This document shows, in pieces, positions 45,300-59,483 of a stretch of 64,000 nucleotides of DNA. The stretch covers positions 11,408,001 through 11,472,000 of the forward strand of contig NC_079514.1 in NCBI RefSeq assembly GCF_000801105.2. The letters run 5' to 3'. Source of the DNA: Raphanus sativus. Lineage: Eukaryota; Streptophyta; Magnoliopsida; Brassicales; Brassicaceae. Made by a program: the position numbers and the translations under genes. Within the stretch, counting starts at the first letter, position 1. The number at the start of each line of letters is the position of its first letter. The notes under the pieces were generated by a model. The model saw nothing but the letters and a program-made list of their open reading frames with translations, was not told where the DNA came from and searched no databases.

Positions 45300-46038
45300 T
45301 TCACAAGAAGACGAGAGGCTTGGACACAGGAACACCGCTCGTTTTATTTATTTTTCTTTCCAACTCCTATTTAGTTTTGTTTTGTGTTACAAATATATCC
45401 TTAAAAAAAATGAAATAATTCGATGCTTTTTAATTTCCTTGTATTCTTGACATGAATTTAATAATTTCTATTTTTTTTTCTTTTGTGTATAATAAGACAT
45501 TTCGCATTTTGATAAAGGACTCTAGTGACTAACATTAGTATATTCTTTAAGATGCTCGCTTTCGTTATTATCGTGGCTTAATTTTATTTATTCGTATTTT
45601 TTTGAAACTTTTTATTTATTCGTATTATTATATAGTCTATTTTTATCTGTATTTTAAATGCAAACATCTATCTTATATTATTTAATTTGATGAAATTAAA
45701 ATATTTGACTTATATTTGTAAACCGATTTGATTTTGAATTTATTATGATAAATTTTTAAGTTAAAACTATTAAATTTTGAAAATATAATAAGTTTAATCT
45801 GTATTTTCTAATTATTTTAGACGATAAATTAACATTTAGGTATACTTTCAATAATAATAAATTTAACTCGTTATTTTTAAAATAAGAATTTAAAAAATTC
45901 CTACAATACTTTTTATAATAAAATAAAAAATATTAAAATTTAAAGGAAAATAATTAATAAAATACAATTTTATTTGTGATGATGTATTCATGAGCAAATT
46001 AATTTAATAAATATCTTAAAAATTCAGTTCTGTAAACT
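45300..46038. other. AT-rich intergenic sequence
   Basis: Upstream of GME; very AT-rich from 45350 on. No gene seen. Confidence 0.5.
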
Positions 46039-46049
46039 GTAAATCGCAG

Positions 46050-49000
46050 GCCTGCTACCTTGGATAGGTTCAGATCACATGCCTCTACTTCTGAACACAG
46101 AAGGTTCAAAATGGAAGAATTCTAAGCTTTTTAGATATGACAATAGATGGCGAATGCTCCCAGGATTAAAGGAAGTGATAGAGCAGGTCTGTACTCAAGA
46201 AGGAACAAACTTATCAAGAGGAGATATATATGATATTATAAATAAGTGCCGATCAGCTCTATCCAAATGGAGGAGTGCACATAATACTAACTCTGGAAAA
46301 CAAATCGCCAAGTTAAAACAAGATATCCAGAAAGCTTATGAAGCACCATATATTGATTATGTTCTCCTTGGTAAGCTAAAGGCTGAACTTCAGTTGCAAT
46401 ACAGATTAGAAGAAGAGTATTGGAGAACAAAAAGTAGAGTGCTATGGCTCCAAGCTGGAGACAAGAATACAAAGTTCTTTCACTCCAAAACAAAACAAAG
46501 AAGGAGCTATAATCGGATTGTGCACATTCAAGATGACCATGGGAGAGTTTACAAGGATATGAAAGACATTCATAGCCATATTGAAAGCTATTTTTGTCGA
46601 CTTTACACTAGTAAAGGAATCAAGTTGAACTCTCAACTTATGGAAGGCATACCCAATACAGTCACTGACGATATTAACAGAAGCCTTACAAGACCAGTAA
46701 CAGAGAAGGAAATCAAGGATGCCATCCTAGCCATGAACCCGGACAAGGCACCTGGGCCTGATGGCATGACGGCAGCATTTTATCGTCAGCACTGGAACGC
46801 CATTAAACCAGGTCTTCTCTCTTTTATTAACCATTTCTTTGAACATAATCATCTAGACCCTAAGCTAAACCAAACCCATATCTGCTTAATACCAAAAATA
46901 GAGAACCCAATAACCATCAAAGACTATAGACCCATAAGTTTAGCCAATGTAGCCTATAAAACTGTATCGAAGATCCTGGCAGAACGTCTAAAACCTTGGC
47001 TAAACTCTATAATATCTGAAAACCAGACTGCTTTTATACCTGAAAGATTAATCACAGATAATGTCCTCATAGCACATGAGCTTATGCACTCCCTCCACAC
47101 TAAGAACCTGAAGCAAAAGTTTATGGCTTTAAAGCTTGACATTGCAAAAGCTTTTGATAAAGTAGAATGGGATTTTCTAGATGCAGTGATGGAAAGAATG
47201 GGTTTCTGTTATCAGTGGAGAGCATGGATCAGAACCTGCATCACAACGGTCACATATAGGATCATGATCAACGGGGAACAATCAAGATCTATAAAGCCAC
47301 AACGAGGGCTTAGGCAAGGTGATCCTATATCACCCTATTTATATATTCTGTGCACAGAGGGCTTATCTAGATTGATCAAACAAAATATTCAGAACAAAAG
47401 GATTCACGGCTTTAAAGCATCTAAAAGTGGTCCAGCTATCTCACATTTACTTTTTGCTGACGACTCACTCCTTTTTTGTAAAGCAACAATGGAGGAGGCA
47501 AACAATATCTCCACTCTACTGAATATCTACCAACAAGCATCGGGTCAGGAGATTAACTACACCAAGTCGGCAATCTCCTTTAGTAAAGGTACTCCAAACT
47601 CTACTCGAGAACAAATTGCTAGAGCTCTTGGTATATCTAAAGTGGGTGGTTTTGGTAAGTATTTAGGATTGCCGGAATATATAGGAAAGAAAAGAAAAGA
47701 AGTGTTTCAATACATCAAAGATAGAATAATGAATAAAATAGATAGTTGGTATTCCAAGTACTTATCACCAGCAGGCAAAGAAGTTATGTTAAAGGCTGTT
47801 ATAACAGCAATACCCACTTACACTATGTCCTGCTTCATGCTACCCAATACCATAATTCAGGAAATCACAAAAGCAATGCGAAGGTTTTGGTGGTCTGCAG
47901 ATAAAGAAAAATACAAGATACCATGGATTGCATGGAAGAAGATCACAGCCTCAAAAAAGGAAGGAGGATTGGGATTAAGAGACATGATGGCATTTAATAA
48001 AGCCTTGTTAGCGAAACAAGCATGGAGACTAATAACCCAGCCTTCTTCTCTGCTTGCCCGAGTGTATAAAGCTAAATACTATAGAAGGACGGGCTTTATG
48101 GAAGCTAAAAAATACCAAACATCCAGTCTAGCATGGAGGAGTATCATTCAAACACAACCACTGATACAAAAAGGACTAAGATGGGTGATTGGTAATGGAG
48201 AAAGAGTAAGAGTTTGGAAAGACCCGTGGCTTCAAGGTGATCAAAATAATATCCCAGTAGGTCCTGGTGCTTCATTATATCCAAACCTGTTGGTCAAGGA
48301 CTTATTTATAACAGGAACTCGACACTGGGATATTAATAAAATACATAATCTATTTCAACAGCAAGATATACAAAGAGTTACACAAATTCGACCGAGTTAT
48401 ACAGGTGCGCAAGATATAGTAGTTTGGTCTCTAAACAAGTCAGGATCCTACACTGTCAAGACCGGCTACTATGTTCAAAAACAAATTGATGAAGAAAGTC
48501 TCAATAATCAGGTTAATCTCTCTCCTTATACTCAACTTCAAAATGAACTTATATCTAAATTATGGAAACAGAAACTGCCACCTAAGTTGAGATTATTTTG
48601 GTGGAAGGTGCTTCACAATGCCCTCCCCGTAGCAGCAAATTTAAAAAAAGAGAGGGATAAAGGTTGATCAAAACTGCCAGGTTTGTGGAGAAGAAGTTGA
48701 AACACTCCAACATATGCTAATAAATTGCAGAGTGGCTAAAGAAATCTGGTCTTTTGTGTTGGGAGATATTCCGGAGTATCCACAAGCCGATACAGCTGTG
48801 CTGCAATTTTTTCAATATCTAATTGAAAAAGCTAACATCAACCTCTGCAGAAACAGAGCTTTCTTCACAGGCTGGAGAATTTGGAAGATGCGCAACAAGA
48901 TCATCTTTGATAATAAAAGAGATCACATAGTCCAAGTTGTGCATTCAGCAATTATGGATGAAAAAGTTTGGAAGGAAGTAATAATGCATATTGTTACGGA

Positions 49001-49553
49001 GCAACACACTACTCAACAAACCTCCCAAAATTCTACTAACAATATTCTCCAGCTTCAAACAAATTATTATTGTGTTGTAGATGCTTCATGGAAGTCTCCA
49101 ACGGACAAAGTTGGTATAGGGTGGTCCTTGTTCAGCAAAGAAGGCACTCATATACTCCATGGTAGCTCTGCAATCAACCCCACAAGTTCGCCTTACAGTG
49201 CAGAAGCAATGGCTATCTTATCAGCTGCTCAGCAACTCTACTCCTTAAACTTCAATAATGTTACATTTCTTACAGACTGCATGGAGCTGTCCAAAAGCTT
49301 AGCTATGGAGTTAGACAAAGTGGGAAGAGGTCCTCGTCTTATTAACCAAGCATATCCTATTATTCAGGACATAATTTATATAGCTAAGCAAAATGTATTC
49401 ACATTCAAGTATGTTTCTAGAAACTATACAAGTGTTGCTGACCAGTTAGCTAAAAAAGCCAGGATAACAAATCAACAATATGTAATTTCCTGGCTAATCT
49501 AGTAAGCCATTGTAACATTTTACATCAAATGAAAATATTGTTGACAAAAAAAA
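46050..49553 (+). mobile_element. Young 5'-truncated L1-type LINE with 11-bp target duplication
   Basis: 3504 bp flanked by a perfect direct repeat GTAAATCGCAG (46039-46049, 49554-49564) and ending in an A-rich tail (TTGACAAAAAAAA). The 5' end begins inside ORF2 at the SDH-P-LLL end of the endonuclease domain, so ORF1 and most of the endonuclease were never copied. This is the usual result of target-primed reverse transcription stopping early. It sits between GME and the PP2A subunit gene. Confidence 0.95.
46079..49502 (+). pseudogene. LINE ORF2: reverse transcriptase and RNase H, one frameshift
   Basis: Frame 46079-48667 carries a complete reverse transcriptase: DKAPGPDGMTAAFY, LKLDIAKAFDKVEW, RGLRQGDPISPYLYILC and LLFADDSLLF with both catalytic Asp (about residue 458). 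The thumb and connection follow. A +1 shift near 48657 then separates the zinc-binding zf-RVT block (CQVCGEEVETLQHML, ending INC) and an RNase H-like domain (48714-49502) that keeps the four acidic positions: VDASWK, SAEAMA, LTDCMEL and VADQLAKKA. Apart from the 5' truncation and this one frameshift the sequence is intact, so the insertion is recent. Confidence 0.92.
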
Positions 49554-49564
49554 GTAAATCGCAG

Positions 49565-50937
49565 TAAGAGTAAAATTAAATCAATTTATATTTTATAAAA
49601 CATATGAAAAATTACAAAAACATTTACCATGTGTCGTGCCATATTGTACAAGTCCACCGAGGAAAAAGAAAAGAATCAACAACCAGTCAACCGGCCGTGT
49701 TATGAAATATCTTTTCTATAAGGTAGATATAATAATCTTTAATATGTTCATTAACTTTCGGTTACAAATTAGGATAATTTTCCAAAATAATTTTTTTTGG
49801 TCAAATTTTTAAAGGAGTAGAACAAGAAAACTTCCGTGGAGAACATCTGTTTTAGTATTATTCTTTTTTAAACACGCTTAACTACAAAATTTTGATAAGA
49901 TCCAATACATTAGTGTTGAAATTTTACAAATAGATTATTTTCAAGTTTTTGTTAAAGAAAAATATTATAAACAAAAAAAATAATCAATACTTAATTTAAT
50001 AGGAGAAAATATACTATATACTATATAAATATAAATAAAAATATTTTTACAGTTTCAGATTATATGTTTTTAAATTCAAAATTTTCAGAAACCTTTTCTT
50101 TTATTTTTTATTCGAAATTTTTTTTCAAATTTTCTTTTTGAAATTAAAAAATACTTTTAAAACTATTTTAAAAAAAAAGTATTTTCAAAATTTTAATGTT
50201 TATTTTTTATTTTGTTAAATTTTAAACCTTAATCACAAATTTCCACCTCTTTACCATATGATACATATTGGTTAATCCAAATATTATAAATATATATATA
50301 TATATTTATCTCTTTGATAAAAAAATTTGGTCATTTTGATCATTAAAATCTATATTTGTAACAACAAACATTTTTAGTGATATCCTAAAGTATTTCTTTA
50401 AAAATTATCAAACTCTAAAAAGTTAAAATAAAAGGTCATGTTACGTTGTAAATTGTAATTGACTGAATCTCTTTTTATCTTGAAACTTTTCTATGACTTC
50501 TTCATACATTGAATAGTTTGAAGTTCATTTTGGGTTTAATTAATTAACCATAAATGACATAGAACAAAACAAAATCATAAATTAAAATATTAAATAAGCG
50601 AACCACACAAAAATGTAATACCATTTATTTTATTAATTTCTCTTTTTTTTTGTCTACAAGATGAGAAAAATAATAAAAATATACATTATTATTATTTTTC
50701 CCTCACTTTCTCTTTCTCGAGACCTATTCACTTTTTAGTCTCTCGGAGAGAAGGAAGCTCATTGGAATCAGATTCCTTTCTCCGTCCTTTAAGATCTAGG
50801 GTTTCTTCACCCCCTTTCCGATTTGCCCCCCTTTTCGATCTCCCCACGTCCACTTCTCTCTCTCTCTCTCTGTCTATCTTCTACTTCGTTGGTGCAGTCC
50901 CGATTCTATTGATTAGATTTTAGATTCAAGCTGACCT
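49565..50937. other. Intergenic region and 5' leader of PP2A gene
   Basis: AT-rich to about 50700; 50215-50350 resembles the dispersed repeat seen at 17497 and 62532. From 50700 a CT-rich stretch with a CTCTCTCT run (50855-50872) looks like the 5' leader. Confidence 0.5.
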
Positions 50938-54040
<3,103 letters not shown>

Positions 54041-55855
54041 GTTCATCTAGGTAAACCTCCCATGGAATCACTCTTCTCTTTATAAACCCTTAGTGATGAT
54101 CCGTCCGAGCAATGTTCATCTAATGGGGTATAAGCAACATAAGTTAAAAATTCGTGGGTTTATTTTATTAAAAAAAAGGGAAAGAAAGAAAAACTAAAAG
54201 TGAAAAAAAAAATCTCCGATTTGTGGAATTGCTTTTATTTTACTTCATCATATTGGTAAATCATGCAGGGTATTAAGTGAACAGAAGAAATATCAAAATC
54301 ATTGCGAAAAATCTTGGGAGCTATGTGAAGTAACGAAAGAGAAAGAAGAGTATATCCTCTGTCTGCTTCAACATTCGTTGTTTGGTCATGGTCATCTTTG
54401 GGAGGTACCATCTTCCTCAGGGTTTACAATTGTGAATTCAGGTTTGAAACTGGGAAGTTTCTGTTTTCATTTCAGTTTATAGCTATTGTTTTATGCGCAA
54501 CGAGTTTCATTTATTTAATTTAAATAATCAGCGAGCAATGCTGATTTGCATGTTTCACAATTGGCACTTGTTCACCCTGGTGTTTTGTATTTTCTGTACT
54601 TGTGTTAATCTATTTATCTGTACTTTGTAGCGAAGTTACTTTCTACACATCATATCTTTCTGTTGTTGTTTTCAGAATTGTTAATGTGACTTTAATCAAT
54701 TGGTTGGTATTACTTTTTTTCTTTTTCTTTGTGGATGCATACTTGGAAGCAGATAGTTTCGTTATATCATATCAGGTTTTAATCTGAGGTTTTGGTGGGT
54801 ATTAATACTCTACTTGAAATCATATTCATGCTCTAGGGGTTTGTAGGTAGAGAGATATGATCAATTAGATTTCAATGTTAGCCAAGTATACAGAACTCTA
54901 TTTATAAAACAATCGTCTTAGCTCTTGGCGCTTGTGTTTAATTTTTTTTTGGTATAGTAAATTTGGCTCTGTTATTTTAGAGGAATCCAATGAATTTAGT
55001 TTTGCAGTCACATGGTTCCAATAAGAAGAGTGTAGTAACCCCACCAATAAGAGTATGATTTGATTCACAAGACAAAGGAACCACAGAATCTTTGTCCTAA
55101 CTAGGCAGTTTTGCGGGTCCAAAAAAACCGTACACTGAAATTTAAATCTGCGATGTCGATCCGGTTTACAAAAAGAGAGTGATGGGTTTGGGTGGGTATT
55201 AAAAAGAGATGAAAGCTGAAGTAGCCACCCTGGAAATGTAAAAGCATTGTTTTAAAAAAGAAGAAATGAAATGGCAAAGCCGTAAATAAGCAGCAAATCC
55301 AAGGGCAATCACTCGTCCTTTCTCCAGAGAAGCGTACAGCAAAACACAAATGGTGGCGGTCGCAACCAAAAGATTTACAAGGGAGAGGGACATTAATGGA
55401 AGTAAGTTCCTAACCGTTAGATCGAACCGTCGATTATTGTCAACCCTTGGCGTTTCTCTTCCTCCGAGAGAGAGAATCAAAAGCGACGGTGTATCGTCTT
55501 CTTCGACCCTCCCTCCCTCCCCAGGTGACTTTTCCATTTCACGTTTGTCCTTTGTTACGAGGACGACACCAATGAATTAGAACATTGCTATTAGAATTGG
55601 TGGATTAATTTTTTTACCTTAATTCTTTAGGTTGTTTTCAATTCATAACCGAGGAATCTGTGGTTGAAGAAGAAGAAGAAGAAGAAGAAGAAGATAAAGG
55701 GATGTTTTGTTTGTACATGTAGGAGAATCAAAGTTCACTAAACACAATCCCTGAGTTGATTTCTTGTTTAATGGAGGGAAAGTAAAACAGACACACAGAC
55801 AGAACCACAAGTTTTCCTTTTTGTTTAGATAAAAGAACTGAGTGAGAGAGTCCCA
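54041..55855. other. 3' UTR of PP2A gene, intergenic spacer and 5' region of the ankyrin pseudogene
   Basis: The first 450 bp look like 3' UTR with one intron. Around 55330-55540 a GC-richer block ends CCCCAG|GTGACTT, a plausible 5' UTR exon and donor for the next gene. A (GAA)n run lies at 55665-55694. The 112-codon minus-strand frame at 55537-55199 is hydrophobic and has no family resemblance. Confidence 0.5.
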
Positions 55856-57574
55856 ATGGAGGATTACTCAAAGTACACCCACAGTCCCGCCCATCTAGCT
55901 GTCGCCCTCCATGACCACTCCGCTCTACGACGAATCGTCACTGACCTTCCCACCTTACCCAAGGCCGGCGAGGTCACCAACGAAACAGACTCTTTACAAG
56001 CCCCAGTCCCTCGCTCCAGAACGACAACGGGTGGAGCGCTCTGCAGGAAGCCGTGTGCACTAGAGAGGAGTCCATCGCCGTGGGCCAAGTGGTGCCGCAG
56101 GCTCCCCAGGATAACCGCGGAAGCGGGGAGGATGCGTGACTTGTACATGGAGATCACGTTTCATTTCGAGAGCTCGGTGATCCCTTTCGTCGGCCGTATC
56201 GCTCCCTCGGACACCTACAGGATTTGGAAGCGCGGTTCGAACCTCCGCGCTGACATGACGCTCGCGGGTTTCGATGGGTTCCGGATCCAGCGGTCGGATC
56301 AGACGCGTCTTTGCCTCCTGGCTCGTTGGTTGCTCATGAAGTGGCGCACATGTCTCGGACTAACATGTATAGGCCTGGCGTTGATGTTACTCAGGCTGAG
56401 TTGGTTGCTCAGTCGAATTGGAGACGGTTGGGAGCTGGAAGGCTAAAGTTTATGACATGATGCATGTGATGGTGAGCGTGAAATCGAGGAGGGTTCCGGG
56501 CGCGATGACTGATGAGAAGGGCGGGGGACGATGGTGGATTCGAGGATGTGTTGACCTCTGAGGAAAGAAAGCAGCTGGATTCCGCCTTGCGGATGGGGAA
56601 CTCCGAAGCTGCTGAAGATGAGGAGAAGGACGTTGTTGTTGTTGTTGTTGTTGTTGTTGTTGATGATGGTGGTGCTCCTCTCAAGGAGAAGAAAGGCTGG
56701 TTTGGTTGGAACAAGAAAGGAGGCGGGAAACCTGGTCATGATGGTGTTGAAGAAACAACAACAACAACAACGAAGGTTAAGAAAGGCTCCAAGTTGGCAC
56801 CAGAAGAGAAAGAGAAAGAGAAAGAGAAAGGGAAAAGCCAAAGATGTGATAGTTCCAAGGAAGATGGTGGAGATGGGAAGAAAGGGAAGGATAAAGGCGG
56901 TGGTGGTGGTAAGAAGAAAAAGAATGAAAGCGAGTACAAGAAAGGGTTAAGACCTGTGCTGTGGTTAACACCTGACTTCCCTCTTAAGACAGAAGAGCTT
57001 CTTCCGCTGCTCGACATATTAGCTAATAAGGTCAAAGCCGTGAGGAGGCTCAGAGAGCTCCTTACCACAAAACTTCCCACAGGAACATTCCCCGTCAAGG
57101 TAAAATATATATATATATATATATCTTTTGCACCTGTTGTGGATTCCGTTACAGACAAAATCTTACTGAGTCTTTGTCTGCTTATTGGTGCAGATTGCGA
57201 TCCCCATTATACCAACCGTCCGTGTACTCATCACTTTCACTAAATTTGAAGAGCTCCAACCATCCGAGGAATTCTCAACCCCTCCTACTAGCCCGGTTTT
57301 TCACGATGCAAAGTCATCAGACAGTTCAGCGTCATTGGTGTCGTGGATGAAAGGTGGTACTCGTGGTGGTGGCCAATCAAGTGACGTCGACAGTAACAGG
57401 TACAAGGATACTGAAGTTGACCCTTTCTTGATACCGTCAGATTACAAATGGGTTGACTCAGCTGAGAAGAAACGCAGAATGAAAGCCAAGAAAGCTAGAA
57501 TCAGGAAGAACAGGAAACAAGCTGCTTCTAAACCTGGTTCCTCTAGTTCCCGTTCCAATCAAGAACCGGAATAA
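55856..57574 (+). pseudogene. ANKRD13-like ankyrin/GPCR-chaperone family pseudogene
   Basis: Relic of a plant ankyrin-repeat protein with an ANKRD13-type C-terminal domain. Readable in order: MEDYSKYTHSPAHLAVALHD and LPKAGEVTNETDSL, then in another frame NGWSALQEAVCTREESIAV, then WAKWCRRLPRI, MEITFHFESSVIPFVGRIAP, RGSNLRADMTLAGFDGFRIQ, then shifted EVAHMSRTNMYRPGVDVTQA, KVYDMMHVMVSVKSRRVPGA, EDVLTSEERKQLDSALRMGN, GLRPVLWLTPDFPLKTEELL and KLPTGTFPVK, spliced at 57099/57194 to the last exon ending DYKWVDSAEKKRRMK. At least five frame changes, with internal stretches known in the family absent (most ankyrin repeats, LPPGSL-to-EVAH). The last intron keeps GT-AG. A (GTT)n run at 56632-56661 would encode ten Val. 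Confidence 0.85.
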
Positions 57575-57716
57575 CAACTGCCACCATGAAGAACATGGTG
57601 TGTCACTTAGATGAGAGAAGCTTGTTTGTAGTAAACCATCTTATTTGTGAAATTCTCAAGGGAACACACGTTTTTTGATATATAAGAAACTTTCGGTACT
57701 TAAATAATAAGAATAA

Positions 57717-58123
57717 CTAGATCTTGACCCGCCCAACCGGGCGGGTATTTATTTTATGTTATTAGTTTTTTATTTATAAATGATATATTTGTAATATTTA
57801 AACATAAATTTAGATTGAAAATTAACATTTTTAGTTATAATAAAAATTAAAAATTTAAAAAAATATTTTGATATAAATTTTAAATTCCTAATTAAAATAG
57901 TATAGAGATGGATCATATTTTTTTCCAATTCCAAAATCTTAGCATTCTTAATAACAAATAAAACAATTTATAAATACATAAAATATATAAACATATTTGA
58001 AATTAAAATAAATTTGTTATAAAAAAATCTTACGTCATTGTTGTTTATTTCTATAGTTTGACCCGTGGCCGTATAAATATTTGCTTTCACTTCAATTTTT
58101 TTCTTTGTTCTAATGATAATATC

Positions 58124-58154
<31 letters not shown>

Positions 58155-58561
58155 TACATAATTGTTAGTATAGCATTTTAAAACAAATTTTTTATTTATT
58201 ACTTTAAATAGTTATAGTATGTGATTTTAATCGTCTATTATATCACAGTATATCATATAAAAATCTAATATTTATAACTAATTGGATTTATATTATAAAA
58301 GTTTTATACTAACAATTTATAAATAAAATATTGTATATTTTATTTATATGATATATAAATTTAGGGGTGGGCAAAAAACCCAAACCGAACCGAACCGAAC
58401 CAACCAAACCAAAATTAAACCGAATCAAACCGAACCGTGCTCTTTATATAACCCAATTGGTTCATGTTTTACTCAACCCGAACGGTTTGGTTTGGTTTGG
58501 GTTTAAACCGAACCAAACCGAACCAAACCGATAATCCAATATATATATAGTAAAATATATA

Positions 58562-58613
<52 letters not shown>

Positions 58614-59323
58614 ATTAACATTTTATAAATTTTAGTTAAAATTTCATTTTTCATTTTTTCATAACTTCCATATCTTTAAAAAAAATTATAAATACGATTC
58701 AAATAATACTATTATATATAAAATCATGTTGCATAAGTTTTTATATTCTCACTCTATCGTTTATGAGTTGATTATTTTTTAATAGAAGTATAAAACTGAT
58801 GCCTTCATATTTTATAACCAACCAGAACTACACCGAACCAAACTAGACCATAATAATGTAAACCAAACTAAATCTAAACCAAACCAAACTGAACCGAACT
58901 TAATTAAACCCAAACCGAACCCAAACCAAAGCTATTTTGGTTTTAATTGGTTTGAGTTTTATAAAACCCAAATTACCCAAACCAAACCGAACCCAAACCG
59001 AACCCGAAACTAAACTGAAATGCCCACCCCTATATAAATTGATTTTGATGTGTGATTTTTATTTTATTATTTTTATTAATAAATATTGAAAAATATAAAA
59101 ATGTTAACAAAAAATCTATAAAGGAATTTATTTTGGATAAGATTCATTCTATTAAAGAAATCTATTGTTTAAATTAGGAAAGACATTAAATACTTAAATC
59201 TATCATTTAAATAAGGAAAAAACAAAATTCTCTACTATCTTTGTTACCAAACAAAATTTTTTTTTTAAAGACTCTTATCCCTATTACCAAACAAAAGCTT
59301 AAAGTACTTCTACTTTAATAAGA
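57717..59323 (-). mobile_element. Non-autonomous Helitron 2 with nested hAT MITE
   Basis: Minus strand: starts at 59323 TCTTATTAAAGTAGAAG (preceded by A), ends at 57717 with perfect hairpin CCCGCCCGGTTGGGCGGG, a spacer and CTAG followed by T. About 930 bp without the nested hAT element. No helicase. Begins about 140 bp after the ankyrin pseudogene stop. Confidence 0.82.
58362..59032 (+). mobile_element. hAT-type MITE 2, inserted in Helitron 2
   Basis: 671 bp with 12-bp inverted ends TAGGGGTGGGCA / TGCCCACCCCTA and a perfect 8-bp target duplication TATAAATT (58354-58361, 59033-59040), the hAT signature. The AACCGAACC-rich body contains an (AT)n microsatellite at 58561-58609. Confidence 0.92.
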
Positions 59324-59483
59324 TAGATATCAAAAAGAGTTATAGAATGCTGGTTTATTATGGTTAAGAGATAACCACTCTAGTTTAAGTCTTCTTTAGC
59401 TTATCCGGAGTATTCAAGAACGTTGTAACTGACTTTGGAGAACTAAGACATTAATTTATTTTAGATTGATAAAGGCTATCACA

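Noticed and set aside
55199..55537. 112-codon hydrophobic minus-strand frame
   Set aside because: Lies over the likely 5' region of the ankyrin pseudogene; no family resemblance and no splice or promoter context.
56443..57158. Minus-strand Phe- and Asn-rich frames
   Set aside because: Antisense of the Lys/Glu- and (GTT)n-rich linker of the ankyrin pseudogene.
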